The notes under the pieces were generated by a model. That model was not told where the DNA came from. It did no database searches and saw nothing but the letters and a program-made list of their open reading frames with translations. 64,000 nt of DNA from Mediterranea massiliensis (lineage in GTDB: Bacteria > Bacteroidota > Bacteroidia > Bacteroidales > Bacteroidaceae): NCBI GenBank assembly GCA_958402075.1, contig CATXSD010000003.1, forward strand, positions 1 through 64,000, read 5' to 3'. Position numbers and translations under genes: made by a program. This document shows positions 40,976 through 50,176 of the stretch, piece by piece (position 1 is the first letter of the stretch; the number at the start of each line of letters is the position of its first letter).

Positions 40976-43729
40976 TTATGCATCTCCTTTTTTCCGTTTC
41001 AAAAATTCGGTGGGACTTTCACCGAAGTAGTCCTTGTAGCATTTGGTGAAGTAGGAGGGAGAACTGAAACCCACTTCATACGTGATTTCGGCCACTGTCT
41101 TGTCGGTAGAGGCCAGCAATGAGGAAGCCCGTTTGAGGCGGGCGATGCGTAACAGTTCATTGGGCGCATAGCCGCAGAGGGCCTTGCTCTTCCGGTAGAG
41201 TTGTACTCGGCTCAAGCCGATTTGTTCGCCCAGCTCTTCCACGCTGAGATTGGGGTCGGACAGACGTTGGTCGATGAGCTGGCGCAGTTTTTCCAGAAAC
41301 CCTTTGTCTACATCGCTTACGGAGGCCTTCTGGAGCGGAGCGTTACTGCCGTCTGCAAAGACCTGTTGCAGGCGGTGGCGGTTGTCGATGAGGTTACGCA
41401 GGCGTACGGTCAGCAGGCGGGCGCTGAAAGGTTTGGATATGTAGGAATCGGCACCGCATTCATAGCCCTTTATCTTCTGTTCGTCTACTGCATAGGCGGT
41501 GAGCATCATGACGGGGATGTGTGAGGTCTGCAATTCCGATTTCAGCCGGCGGCAGCATTCCATACCGTCCATAACGGGCATCATGACGTCACAGATGATG
41601 ACGTCGGGTACATACTTCATGGCCATGCGGATACCTTCCTGTCCATTGGCGGCTTCTATGATATTGTATTCGTCCTGAAGTACGGAGCGAACATAGTCGC
41701 GGATATCCTGGTTGTCGTCTATCACGAGGACGGTTTCTTTGTCTTCGGGAGAGGTCGCGCTGTCGGTCGTGTGCAGGGTTTCCTGGTCGGCAGCCAGGAC
41801 GGCGCCTTCTTTCAGGTTGGCCAGTGCTGCACTTCGGGTGGTGTCGGGGTCGAGTGCGCCTTTCTGGCAGGCTGGCATTTCGATGGTGAAGCAGGTTCCT
41901 TGTCCTTCGGTGGTATCTACATGAATTGTGCCGTGGTGCATTTCCACGAATGCCTTTACCAGAGCCAGACCGATGCCGGAGCCTGCATGGTGAACATCTA
42001 TCTGGTAGAAGCTGTCGAAAATGTGTTGCACGTGTTCGGCTGGCATGCCTACACCGGTGTCGGTTACTTGCAGGCGAACAGAGGGCTCACCGTCTTTATT
42101 GAATAGAGACAGGCTGACACTGATGCTGCCGTTTTCGGGGGTGAACTTGAAGGCATTGGAGAGCAAGTTGTAGAGAATGCGTTCCAGTTTCTCGGCATCG
42201 GCTGTTACGGTGTAGTCAGCCTGTTCGTCGGCCGCGATGCGGAAGTGGATGTGTTTGCGGAAAGACAGCGTGCGGAACGCATCGGTCCATTCCAGCAGGG
42301 AGGTACGCAGGTCGAACCGGCTGAGGCGTAGCTGAAGCTTCCCGTCTTCGAACTTGCGGAAATCGAGAATCTGGTTGACCAGGCGGAGCAGTACGGTGAC
42401 ATTTTTGTGGATGATGTTGAGCAGAAATCGTTCGTGCTCGTTCAGGTTGTGGCTTTGTTGGAGTTGTTCTACCGGGTCGGCAATGAGGGTAAGCGGGGTA
42501 CGGAAGTCGTGCGACACATTGGTAAAGAAAGACAGCTTGGCATGCGTGGCATCTTCCAATTGTCTGGACAGCATGATAAGCTGGTCGCGCTGCTCTTCCA
42601 GTTGCTGCTTTTGTTTGGAAAGCTCGGCGTTCAGTCGGTTTTTGGTCCAAAAGGCACGTACAACGAAGACCAATAATACCCCTACCAGCAGCAGGATGAC
42701 AATACAGGCATAGAGAAACATGCGTTGGGCGGAATATCGGAGAAGAAAAGCGTCCAGCTGTTTGTCGAGCTTTTCAATTTTTTCGTCAAGGGTGGTGATG
42801 TGCGTCGTCTGCATCTGCATGATACGCGCATTTTGCCGGTTCACCAAAGCGGTAGAGAGAAGGGTTTCGCGTGGATAGTTTCTTCCTTCCAGGATGTCCA
42901 TGGCCACTTGCATGACGCGGTCGCCTCCCGTAGGATAGATAAAGGTGGCATCGAGTGTGCCGTCGGTAACCATTTCCACTCCCATTTCTTTCCCAGCCAG
43001 GGCATCTACACCGACGAAGAGCATGTCTTTGTCGCGTCCTTTCTGTATCGCGGCATCGTGTGCCCCCGACGCCATGCGGTCGTTGTGGGCAAAGACAAGA
43101 TCGATGTGCGGTTGTTGGGTGAGGATGGAGTCAAAAGCATGTCGGGCGGATTGTCTGAACCATCCGGCATCTGCTTGGGCTATAATATGAATGTCGGGAG
43201 CGTCAGCCAGCGCGTCCATCAGTCCGCGGTGGCGGTCCCGTGCCGGAGTGGAACCCTTCAGTCCCGTCAGTTCAACGATGTTGCCTTCACCTCGCAGGCG
43301 GCTGGTAATGTAGATACCTATTTGGCGTCCCATTTCATAGTTGTCGGCACCGATATAGGCTGTATAGTGTTCCGAGTTGATTTTGCGGTCTACCAGTACG
43401 ATCGGAATCCCTTGGCTATAGGCTTTTTCCACGATGGGAGTGATGGCTTCGGCTTCGTTGGGAGCTACGACTATCAAGTCGACTTTTTTGTGGATGAAGT
43501 ATTCGATGTCGGCGATCTGACGCTGGTTGTTATCTCCAGCCGAGCGGATTTCCACTTCTACTCCCGGATAGAACAGGGCTTCCCGGAGAATTTCCTTGTT
43601 CATCTGGTTGCGCCATTCGTCGTCGCTGCATTGCGACACGCCGATGATGTAACGGGTCTCTTTCTGTTCGCAGGAAGTAAGGAACAGGCAAAGGATGAGT
43701 AGGTTAATCAGACAATATAAGTGTTTCAT
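40976..43729 (-). CDS. hybrid two-component system regulator with periplasmic sugar-binding sensor
   Basis: 917 residues in one polypeptide. N-terminal signal with possible lipobox Cys20. Residues about 27-305 form a type-1 periplasmic binding protein domain (YIIGVSQCSDDEWRNQMN, VDLIVVAPNEAEAI, HNDRMASGAHDAA, FVGVDALAGKE), as in the Bacteroides fructose sensor BT1754. Membrane segment about 337-360; HisKA with His407 in FFTNVSHDFRTPL; HATPase (GVGMPAEHV, GSGIGLALVKAF); receiver (LVIDDNQDIRDY, DVIICDVMMPVMDG); C-terminal AraC HTH (NLSVEELGEQIGLSR). It probably senses a monosaccharide, likely fructose, and activates the PUL upstream. The start codon lies in one arm of a 13-bp inverted repeat. 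Confidence 0.92.
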   Translation of the reverse strand: MKHLYCLINLLILCLFLTSCEQKETRYIIGVSQCSDDEWRNQMNKEILREALFYPGVEVEIRSAGDNNQRQIADIEYFIHKKVDLIVVAPNEAEAITPIVEKAYSQGIPIVLVDRKINSEHYTAYIGADNYEMGRQIGIYITSRLRGEGNIVELTGLKGSTPARDRHRGLMDALADAPDIHIIAQADAGWFRQSARHAFDSILTQQPHIDLVFAHNDRMASGAHDAAIQKGRDKDMLFVGVDALAGKEMGVEMVTDGTLDATFIYPTGGDRVMQVAMDILEGRNYPRETLLSTALVNRQNARIMQMQTTHITTLDEKIEKLDKQLDAFLLRYSAQRMFLYACIVILLLVGVLLVFVVRAFWTKNRLNAELSKQKQQLEEQRDQLIMLSRQLEDATHAKLSFFTNVSHDFRTPLTLIADPVEQLQQSHNLNEHERFLLNIIHKNVTVLLRLVNQILDFRKFEDGKLQLRLSRFDLRTSLLEWTDAFRTLSFRKHIHFRIAADEQADYTVTADAEKLERILYNLLSNAFKFTPENGSISVSLSLFNKDGEPSVRLQVTDTGVGMPAEHVQHIFDSFYQIDVHHAGSGIGLALVKAFVEMHHGTIHVDTTEGQGTCFTIEMPACQKGALDPDTTRSAALANLKEGAVLAADQETLHTTDSATSPEDKETVLVIDDNQDIRDYVRSVLQDEYNIIEAANGQEGIRMAMKYVPDVIICDVMMPVMDGMECCRRLKSELQTSHIPVMMLTAYAVDEQKIKGYECGADSYISKPFSARLLTVRLRNLIDNRHRLQQVFADGSNAPLQKASVSDVDKGFLEKLRQLIDQRLSDPNLSVEELGEQIGLSRVQLYRKSKALCGYAPNELLRIARLKRASSLLASTDKTVAEITYEVGFSSPSYFTKCYKDYFGESPTEFLKRKKGDA

Positions 43730-43782
43730 GGAATTCCCTTCTTGTGGTTAGAATGCACAAAGATAGGAAAATTCCATGAAAC
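43723..43782 (-). promoter_or_regulatory. hybrid regulator promoter flanked by a 13-bp inverted repeat
   Basis: Minus-strand -7 TATCTTTG (plus CAAAGATA, 43758-43765). Perfect inverted repeat arms GTTTCATGGAATT (43723-43735) and AATTCCATGAAAC (43770-43782) bracket it; one arm covers the ATG. Each arm includes GTTTCAT, the motif paired at the two PUL promoters, suggesting autoregulation. Confidence 0.6.
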
Positions 43783-43790
43783 TTGTATGG

Positions 43791-44684
43791 TTAGGCCAGT
43801 CTTTCCGTCAAAGACTTGGGCAATACGGGCATGGCACCCTGCTGCGTGCAGACGAAGGCCGAGGTGTCGACGGCCAGTCTGTGAGCCTCACCTACGGAGC
43901 GGCCGCTAAGGATGGCGGCAGTGAAGGCGGCAGTAAACGAGTCGCCTGCACCTACGGTGTCGGCTACCTGTACCTTGGGAGTCTCGACGAACGAGATGTT
44001 GCCCGGCGTAAAGACGTAGCTGCCGTTGACGCCACAGGTCAGGATGAGCATCTTCAGGTTGTACTTGGCCAGCAGAATCCAGCACTTGTCCTGGAGGTCG
44101 ATGCCGGGATAACCAAACATGCGGCTGACTGTAACCAGCTCCTCATCGTTTATTTTCAATACATTACAGCGTCGGAACGAGTCGCAAAGGATTTCTTTGG
44201 TGTAGAAGCTCTGGCGCAGGTTGATGTCGAAGATGCGGAGTGTATCGGTATCGTCGGACATGGCATCGAGGAAACGGTGAATGGTCTGACGCGACACGAT
44301 GCTGCGCTGTGCCAGCGAGCCGAAGCAGACGGCACCCGTCTGGTGGGCCAGTCCTTCAAGGGCTTGTGTGTAGGGAATGTTATCCCACGCCACGCCTTCC
44401 TTGATGTCATAGCAGGGTACGCCTTCAGCATCCAGTTCCACTTGTACCGTACCGGTGGGGTAGGGTACCGTTTCTATCAGTCCGTACAGCTCTTTCTGAC
44501 GGAAGTTTTCCAGTATCTCAGCTCCCAGTTTATCCTGGCCAACAGCGCTTACGACACGGCTTTCCAGTCCGAATTGTGATACATGGTATGCAAAGTTGGC
44601 GGGTGCTCCACCCAGTTTCTTTCCTTCGGGCAGCACGTCCCACAGTGCTTCGCCCATTCCGACTACGATTGGATGATTATTCAT
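43791..44684 (-). CDS. PfkB-family fructokinase
   Basis: 297 residues from ATG 44684 (MNNHPIVVGMGEALWDVLPE); the frame is open to 44762 but upstream residues do not resemble the family. Phosphorylates fructose released by GH32. Signature 1: KLGGAPANFAYHVSQFG; ribokinase signature 2 with catalytic Asp: DTVGAGDSFTAAFTAA near residue 250. Sits between the MFS transporter and the sensor gene, as in the B. thetaiotaomicron fructan locus. Sugar specificity is inferred from context. Confidence 0.9.
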   Translation of the reverse strand: MNNHPIVVGMGEALWDVLPEGKKLGGAPANFAYHVSQFGLESRVVSAVGQDKLGAEILENFRQKELYGLIETVPYPTGTVQVELDAEGVPCYDIKEGVAWDNIPYTQALEGLAHQTGAVCFGSLAQRSIVSRQTIHRFLDAMSDDTDTLRIFDINLRQSFYTKEILCDSFRRCNVLKINDEELVTVSRMFGYPGIDLQDKCWILLAKYNLKMLILTCGVNGSYVFTPGNISFVETPKVQVADTVGAGDSFTAAFTAAILSGRSVGEAHRLAVDTSAFVCTQQGAMPVLPKSLTERLA

Positions 44685-44783
44685 GGTTGTTGTTGTTTTG
44701 ATAGTACACGAGTTGACAAAGCGGCAGCTTGTAAGGGCTGTCCCCCTTGTGTTCTCGTTCACTTGGTTTCTTGTTTACTAAAA

Positions 44784-45950
44784 TCAGGCTTTTCTCAGTT
44801 TCAACGTATAGACTATCAGGTAAAGCACTCCGATGGTCATGACAGCTACGGCACCGCTTTGGCCAATGGCATCACTGGCTACACCCATCAGTAACGGGAA
44901 TACCGTGCCGCCGAAAAGACCCATGATCATCAGGCCCGAAACTTCGTTCTTTTTATTGGGAACGGCAGTCAGCGCCTGTGCAAAGATGATGGGGAAGACG
45001 TTGGAGTTACCGAAGCCGATAAGGGCGATGCATACGTAGATGATGTAGTGGGCATCGGATACCAGCAGTCCGACCATGGCTATCAGCATGCAGACCACGC
45101 TGATACCCAGGAAGCGTCGTGCCGAAAGGTGCTGCAGGATGAACGTGCCCAACAGACAGCCAGCCGTACGGAAGATGAAATAGAGGCTGGTGGCAAAGCC
45201 GGCTTCTTCGAGGGTCAGGCCTACGCGTTCCATCAGCAGCTTGGGAGCGGTGGTATTGGTGCCAACGTCAATGCCCACGTGGCAGACAATGCCGATGAAG
45301 CACAGCAGGATAAAAGGCTGGCCCAGCAGGCGCAGGCAGTCGGCAAAACTGGAAGCCTTGTCTGGCTTTTCTTCTTCAATCGGTGTGGACGAGAGCCACA
45401 GGACCGCGATGACGGCCACTACCATATAGATGGGGAAAAGTACACGCCAGCCCAATCCAAAGGTTGGTATGGCTTGAGTGGCCCCCCACATGGCGATATA
45501 AGGGGCCAGGAACGAGGCAATGGCCTTTACAAACTGTCCGAAGGTGAGTGAGCTGGCCAGGCGGTCACCCGAAATGATGTTGCTCAGCAATGGATTGAGC
45601 GAGGTCTGCATCAAAGCGTTGCCAATGCCCAGCAGCGAGAAGGAGCAGAGCATCAGGCCGTAGCCATCACCGAAAAGAGGGAGCAGCAGCGATACGGCGG
45701 TCACAATCAGACTGAGCAGCACGGTGCGCTTGCGCCCGATGCGGTTCATCAGCATGCCCGTAGGCACGGAGAAGATGAGGAACCAGAAGAACACGAGCGA
45801 CGGGAAAATATTGGCTTGGGAGTCGTTCAGTCCCAAATCAGCCTTTACATAATTGGAGGCAATACCCACCAGGTCTACAAAGCCCATGGCGAAGAAGCAG
45901 AGCATGACGGGTATCAGCCTTCCGTATTTCATTTGTTGTTTAGCAATCAT
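44784..45950 (-). CDS. MFS sugar transporter (FucP/GluP-like)
   Basis: 388 residues, about 12 membrane segments, inner membrane proton symporter. Start MIAKQQMKYGRLIPVMLCFF; MKYG at 45932 is an alternative. Family features: PVMLCFFAMGFVDLVGIASN, FWFLIFSVPTGMLMNRIGRKR (loop 2-3 MFS motif), PLLSNIISGDRLASSLTF, GFGNSNVFPIIFAQAL. Probably carries fructose or another monosaccharide from the PUL enzymes into the cytoplasm. 45 bp downstream of GH36; the 99-bp gap to fructokinase shows no promoter. Confidence 0.88.
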   Translation of the reverse strand: MIAKQQMKYGRLIPVMLCFFAMGFVDLVGIASNYVKADLGLNDSQANIFPSLVFFWFLIFSVPTGMLMNRIGRKRTVLLSLIVTAVSLLLPLFGDGYGLMLCSFSLLGIGNALMQTSLNPLLSNIISGDRLASSLTFGQFVKAIASFLAPYIAMWGATQAIPTFGLGWRVLFPIYMVVAVIAVLWLSSTPIEEEKPDKASSFADCLRLLGQPFILLCFIGIVCHVGIDVGTNTTAPKLLMERVGLTLEEAGFATSLYFIFRTAGCLLGTFILQHLSARRFLGISVVCMLIAMVGLLVSDAHYIIYVCIALIGFGNSNVFPIIFAQALTAVPNKKNEVSGLMIMGLFGGTVFPLLMGVASDAIGQSGAVAVMTIGVLYLIVYTLKLRKA

Positions 45951-45995
45951 TTTTGATAGAAGTTTAAGTGGTTTGAAAAGATTATAGACGAATAC

Positions 45996-48188
45996 TTATT
46001 TCACCTCTGTCAGTTCCACTACCCGGCTTTGCATGGGGTGGAAGCTGAAGACATCCAGTCCTATCTTCATCAGATAGTCGCCGGAAAGGACTTTCCCATC
46101 AGTGGTCAGGGTGGACTGTGTACCGGGCATCAGGTTGATTTCCTTCACCTGATAGCGTTTCATCGGATCCAATCCCTGTAAACGTACGGGAAGCAGTTTC
46201 TCCTGATAGCGCGGATAGAGGTCGTATGCAAATAGTACGGCCTTGTCGTGGTCCGTGCTTACATAGTTCACAGCCATGTGGTTGCTCTCATAGGGTGATA
46301 CCAGCCGGTATTGGCTTCCGTCCAGGATGACGGACTGGAGGCGTTTCCAGTTGGCTACCGCTGTCTGGCAATAGAGCAGTTCATCGGCACTCAGCTCCTT
46401 CAGCCCCAAGTCGAAGCCCAGTTTACACATGGACGCTACATCGGTACGAAACTTGATGGAAGCTGCTTTGTTCCAGCTCGTAACATGGGCACACATGGCT
46501 TTGGCCGGGAAGAACTGGGAGAAGCCCCATTGGATGTAGGCGCGTTCCACAGGGTCGGTGTTGTCGCTGCACCAGAATTCGGTGAAGTACTTCAGCGCCT
46601 CGTAGTCGCACCGTGCGCCGCCGCCCGAACAGAGCATCATGGGCACGTGAGGATAATTGTCCTTGACCCGCCGCATCACGTTGTAGACGCCACGCACGTG
46701 GTCGATGTAGAGCTGTCCTTGTTCGGCCTTGAGGTAGGGCGAGTAGATGTTGGTGATGGGGCTGTTACAGTCCCATTTGAAGTAGGCGATGTCCGGATTC
46801 TCCTTCAGCAACTTGTCCACAACGCCATAGACGTAGTCCTGTACAGCCGGGTTGCTCAGGTCGAGCACCAGTTGGTTGCGGTAGTAGTAGGTATCACGGT
46901 TGGGGTAGTGAATGGCCCAGTCGGGATGTTGTTCGAAGAGTTCGCTCTTGGGATTCACCATTTCGGGCTCTATCCAGAGACCGAACTTTACGCCTGCTTC
47001 TTTTGCGGCATCGGTCAGGGCGCGGATGCCACCCGGCAACTTGTCGTGCGTCACTTCCCAGTCGCCCAGGCCGGCACGGTCGTTCTTGCGGGGGTATTTG
47101 TTACCAAACCATCCGTCGTCCAGCAGGAACATGTCTACACCCAAGTCTTTGGCTTCCTTCATCAGCTCAGCCAAAATGTCCTGATTGAAATCAAAGGCCG
47201 TATTCTCCCAGTTATTGAGCAGGGTCAGGCGGGTTCCTTTGCCATCTTTCAGTTGGTAGTTGCGTGCCCAAGCTTGCAGATTGTGGCTACCCTGGCCCAT
47301 CCCTTCGTTGCTCAGAGTGAAGATGAATTCGGGGGTGGTGAACACTTCATCGCGTTCCAGTCGGTAGGCCGATGCATAGGGATTGATGCCAGGAATGATG
47401 CGTAGGTTGCCTACATTGTCCACTTCGAAAGTGAATCGGAAATTACCTGTCCAGGCCAGCGTGCCCATCAATACCTCGCCTTGCCGTTCGTTGGCCGGTT
47501 GGTCCAGGCCCACGATAAAGAAGGGGTGCGTATGCATGGCGGCGCGGCTGCCTAGTTTAGTATCGATCACTTTCTTGCCGAACTGTAGCGGCTGAGTGCT
47601 CATTTGTGCCTCCTTGGCCCAGTCGCTGCTGAACTCGGTCAGGTAATAGGCCGGACGGCTGAAGTAGAGCATGGTCGTGGCGTAAGTCGACAGGGTAACC
47701 GGTTTTTTCTCCTCGTGGCGGATATCGCTCCACGTCTTGATGACATTCTCCTTGGGATAGGCTACGTAGTGCAGGGTGACTTCTACAGGATATTGGTCGT
47801 CGCGCAACACAATGTCGGTTTGTACGCCCCCCTCTACGGCGTGCGAGGAGGAGGAAACGTAGTAGAGCCATGTTGACGGATTTCCGTCGTTGTGGGTCAC
47901 AGCGAGGGCGGGCTCGAAGAAGTCTTCGTTGCCCGAACCGCTGCAAACCTCCCAACCGCGCCGGCTGACACTGCCGTCCGAGGCCGGATGCACGCTCCAA
48001 CCCAGTTCTTTCAGGTCGGCGTCGTTCAGCAGTTTCTCGCCCAGATAACTCTGGTAGAGGCGACCGTTTTCGGCTACTTGCAGCACGAGGTCGGTGCGGT
48101 CGGTGGAGATGCGTATCTGTTTCATGTCACTGGCATTCAACGTAGTGGCGAGCAGGGTGAGTGCTGCCGTTGCGATGAAGTGTTTCAT
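45996..48188 (-). CDS. GH36 alpha-galactosidase
   Basis: 730 residues, with a signal peptide (TAALTLLATTLNASD), so periplasmic. Hydrolyses terminal alpha-1,6-galactose from raffinose, stachyose or melibiose. N-terminal beta-sandwich to about residue 320, then the barrel: LLDDGWFGNKYPRK (about 356-368), GLWIEPEMVNP, nucleophile region YFKWDCNSPIT (Asp473), FWCSDNTDPVERAY with the acid/base Asp542. Closing beta domain ends SRVVELTEVK. 22 bp after GH32, cotranscribed. Confidence 0.93.
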   Translation of the reverse strand: MKHFIATAALTLLATTLNASDMKQIRISTDRTDLVLQVAENGRLYQSYLGEKLLNDADLKELGWSVHPASDGSVSRRGWEVCSGSGNEDFFEPALAVTHNDGNPSTWLYYVSSSSHAVEGGVQTDIVLRDDQYPVEVTLHYVAYPKENVIKTWSDIRHEEKKPVTLSTYATTMLYFSRPAYYLTEFSSDWAKEAQMSTQPLQFGKKVIDTKLGSRAAMHTHPFFIVGLDQPANERQGEVLMGTLAWTGNFRFTFEVDNVGNLRIIPGINPYASAYRLERDEVFTTPEFIFTLSNEGMGQGSHNLQAWARNYQLKDGKGTRLTLLNNWENTAFDFNQDILAELMKEAKDLGVDMFLLDDGWFGNKYPRKNDRAGLGDWEVTHDKLPGGIRALTDAAKEAGVKFGLWIEPEMVNPKSELFEQHPDWAIHYPNRDTYYYRNQLVLDLSNPAVQDYVYGVVDKLLKENPDIAYFKWDCNSPITNIYSPYLKAEQGQLYIDHVRGVYNVMRRVKDNYPHVPMMLCSGGGARCDYEALKYFTEFWCSDNTDPVERAYIQWGFSQFFPAKAMCAHVTSWNKAASIKFRTDVASMCKLGFDLGLKELSADELLYCQTAVANWKRLQSVILDGSQYRLVSPYESNHMAVNYVSTDHDKAVLFAYDLYPRYQEKLLPVRLQGLDPMKRYQVKEINLMPGTQSTLTTDGKVLSGDYLMKIGLDVFSFHPMQSRVVELTEVK

Positions 48189-48210
48189 GGTTGAAAGAGG
48201 TTTAAAAATA

Positions 48211-50082
48211 TTACAATCCTAATTGGTGTACTTTCAGGTTCTTCACTTCAGCCTCGCCGCCTTGGGTGTAGAAACGCAGGGCGTTGTAGGGCTGGGTGGG
48301 GAACACGAGATTGGTCATGGCGATGCGTCCACCGTCCACGAAGATTTCAACGGAGCACTTGTCTACGAATACATCGAGGTGGTAGGTCTTGCCTTCGCAA
48401 AGCGAGAGCGGTGCCCACGTGCCCAGGGCGAAATCGTTGACGTAGTTCACCGAAAGGACCTTACGGTGGTCATCGGTTTCCTTGAAGTGAGGTTCGGACT
48501 TCTCACCGAAGGCTGTCAGTCCGCTTTGGCTGCGGTCCATCACGATGCGTCCGCTCTTCAGGTCGAGGTAGATGTCCACCTTCTCGCCTTTGTCGTTCAA
48601 CAGTTGGAAACCGACGGTCTGGGCCTTGTTGGGAGTAACGTCCATTTCCAGTTCACAGGCACCTTCGGTTCCTGTAACCAGCGGGCTTACCAGGTGTTCG
48701 TCTGTCAGGGTGAAGTCGTTGACGTCTGTAGTGCCTTTGCGCAGGCCTTCGGTCTCCTTCACGGCATTGGCGGCCATGTAGATTTCACCGTCCTTGGTGT
48801 AAAGTGAGAGTTCGCGCGGCAGGGCGTTGGCACCACGGTACTGGCGGATAGGAGTGACGTTGGCATACTGCCAGTTGCTCATCCAGGGTACAGCGATGGT
48901 ACGGTCACCCGTGTTGGAGAAGCAGACGGTAGCGTAATGGTCCTTACCGAAATCGAGCCACTTGGTAACACTCTTGTCGGTGTCGCAATGGAATTCCTTG
49001 CCGTCGAAGTCGCCTACGAAATATTCCGTAGCGCTGCCGCCGAAGGGGCAGCCGGGGTTGATGTTGACAATCATCACCCACTTCATGTTGTTCTTGTTTC
49101 CATCGACGGGCAGCTGTACGAAGTCGGGACATTCAAACTGATTGGGCTGTACGCCGTAACCTTCGCCGAACTGGCTCAGGTATTCCCAGTTCTTCATGTC
49201 AGAGGACGAATAGAAGCGCATGTTCTTGTCGGCTGAAACAATCATGTACCACTTCTGGGCAGGTTCATACCAGAACACCTTCGGGTCGCGGAAGTCCTTC
49301 AGTCCGTCGAAGGGAGTCAGAATGGGGTTTTTCTCGTACTTTGTGTACGTGCGACCGTTGTCGGTGCTGTAGGCCATACACTGAATCTGTCCGTGCTCAT
49401 CGCTGGCTGAGGTGTAGAAGGCTATCAGAGCGTCCTTGCCATAACCGGCACTGTTGTTCTTGTCGACCACGGAGCTACCCGAGAAAATTTGTCCCAGCGT
49501 ATCGCGAGCGATGGCCGGAGCGAGGTGTTCCCAGTGGATGAGGTCGCGGCTGACGGAGTGTCCCCAATGCATGTTGCCCCACTTCGAACCGTAGGGGTTG
49601 TACTGGAAGTAGAGGTGGTATTCACCGTCTTTGTAAACCAGGCCGTTGGCGTCGTTCATCCAGCCGTAGAGCGGCGTGTGGTGATAGACGGGACGGTAAT
49701 AGTCGGTGTTGGTGGTGTCAAAGGTGTCAGACAGACGGATACTGTCCCAACAAATGGTATTAGATGCCATACGGCTGATTCTTACTGTTGCCTCTTTGAC
49801 TCCTTGTGGCAAGGTGAAGGGAACGTAGTATTCTACACTGTCTTGGGCCAGGCGTACGTCCATCGCAACATCGGCAGGGCTGCCTGTATCCAGTTTTACT
49901 TTAGCTTCGCTACACGATTCCTGGATAGGGAGAATAAGATATTTGGTTGGGTTTGTGATGTGAATGATGGTAAGCGTGTCGCCTTGGTGTTCCATATGGA
50001 GGGTGAAACCTTTTGGCTGGCAAGCTGCCAGTGCGGTGGCCGTAGCCAAAGCCATTGTCAATTGATGAAATTTTATTTTCAT
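48211..50082 (-). CDS. GH32 fructan/sucrose hydrolase lipoprotein
   Basis: 623 residues. Lipoprotein signal with Cys21 (TALAACQPKG). N-terminal DUF4980-like domain to about residue 120; five-bladed propeller with WMNDANG (nucleophile Asp144), FRDPKVF (Asp266) and ECPDFV (acid/base Glu317); C-terminal beta-sandwich (VEIFVDGGRIAMT). Releases fructose from sucrose, raffinose, inulin or levan; exo or endo mode cannot be fixed by eye. 94-bp AT-rich gap upstream without the paired GTTWCAT operator, so probably cotranscribed with the outer-membrane receptor gene. Confidence 0.94.
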   Translation of the reverse strand: MKIKFHQLTMALATATALAACQPKGFTLHMEHQGDTLTIIHITNPTKYLILPIQESCSEAKVKLDTGSPADVAMDVRLAQDSVEYYVPFTLPQGVKEATVRISRMASNTICWDSIRLSDTFDTTNTDYYRPVYHHTPLYGWMNDANGLVYKDGEYHLYFQYNPYGSKWGNMHWGHSVSRDLIHWEHLAPAIARDTLGQIFSGSSVVDKNNSAGYGKDALIAFYTSASDEHGQIQCMAYSTDNGRTYTKYEKNPILTPFDGLKDFRDPKVFWYEPAQKWYMIVSADKNMRFYSSSDMKNWEYLSQFGEGYGVQPNQFECPDFVQLPVDGNKNNMKWVMIVNINPGCPFGGSATEYFVGDFDGKEFHCDTDKSVTKWLDFGKDHYATVCFSNTGDRTIAVPWMSNWQYANVTPIRQYRGANALPRELSLYTKDGEIYMAANAVKETEGLRKGTTDVNDFTLTDEHLVSPLVTGTEGACELEMDVTPNKAQTVGFQLLNDKGEKVDIYLDLKSGRIVMDRSQSGLTAFGEKSEPHFKETDDHRKVLSVNYVNDFALGTWAPLSLCEGKTYHLDVFVDKCSVEIFVDGGRIAMTNLVFPTQPYNALRFYTQGGEAEVKNLKVHQLGL

Positions 50083-50176
50083 GGTTGCTATTTTTTTGAG
50101 TGTTTAAAATTACAAATTATAATGTTATCCGAAACAATTTTTTACCTGAATATTAATACCTATGTCAATTGATTCA

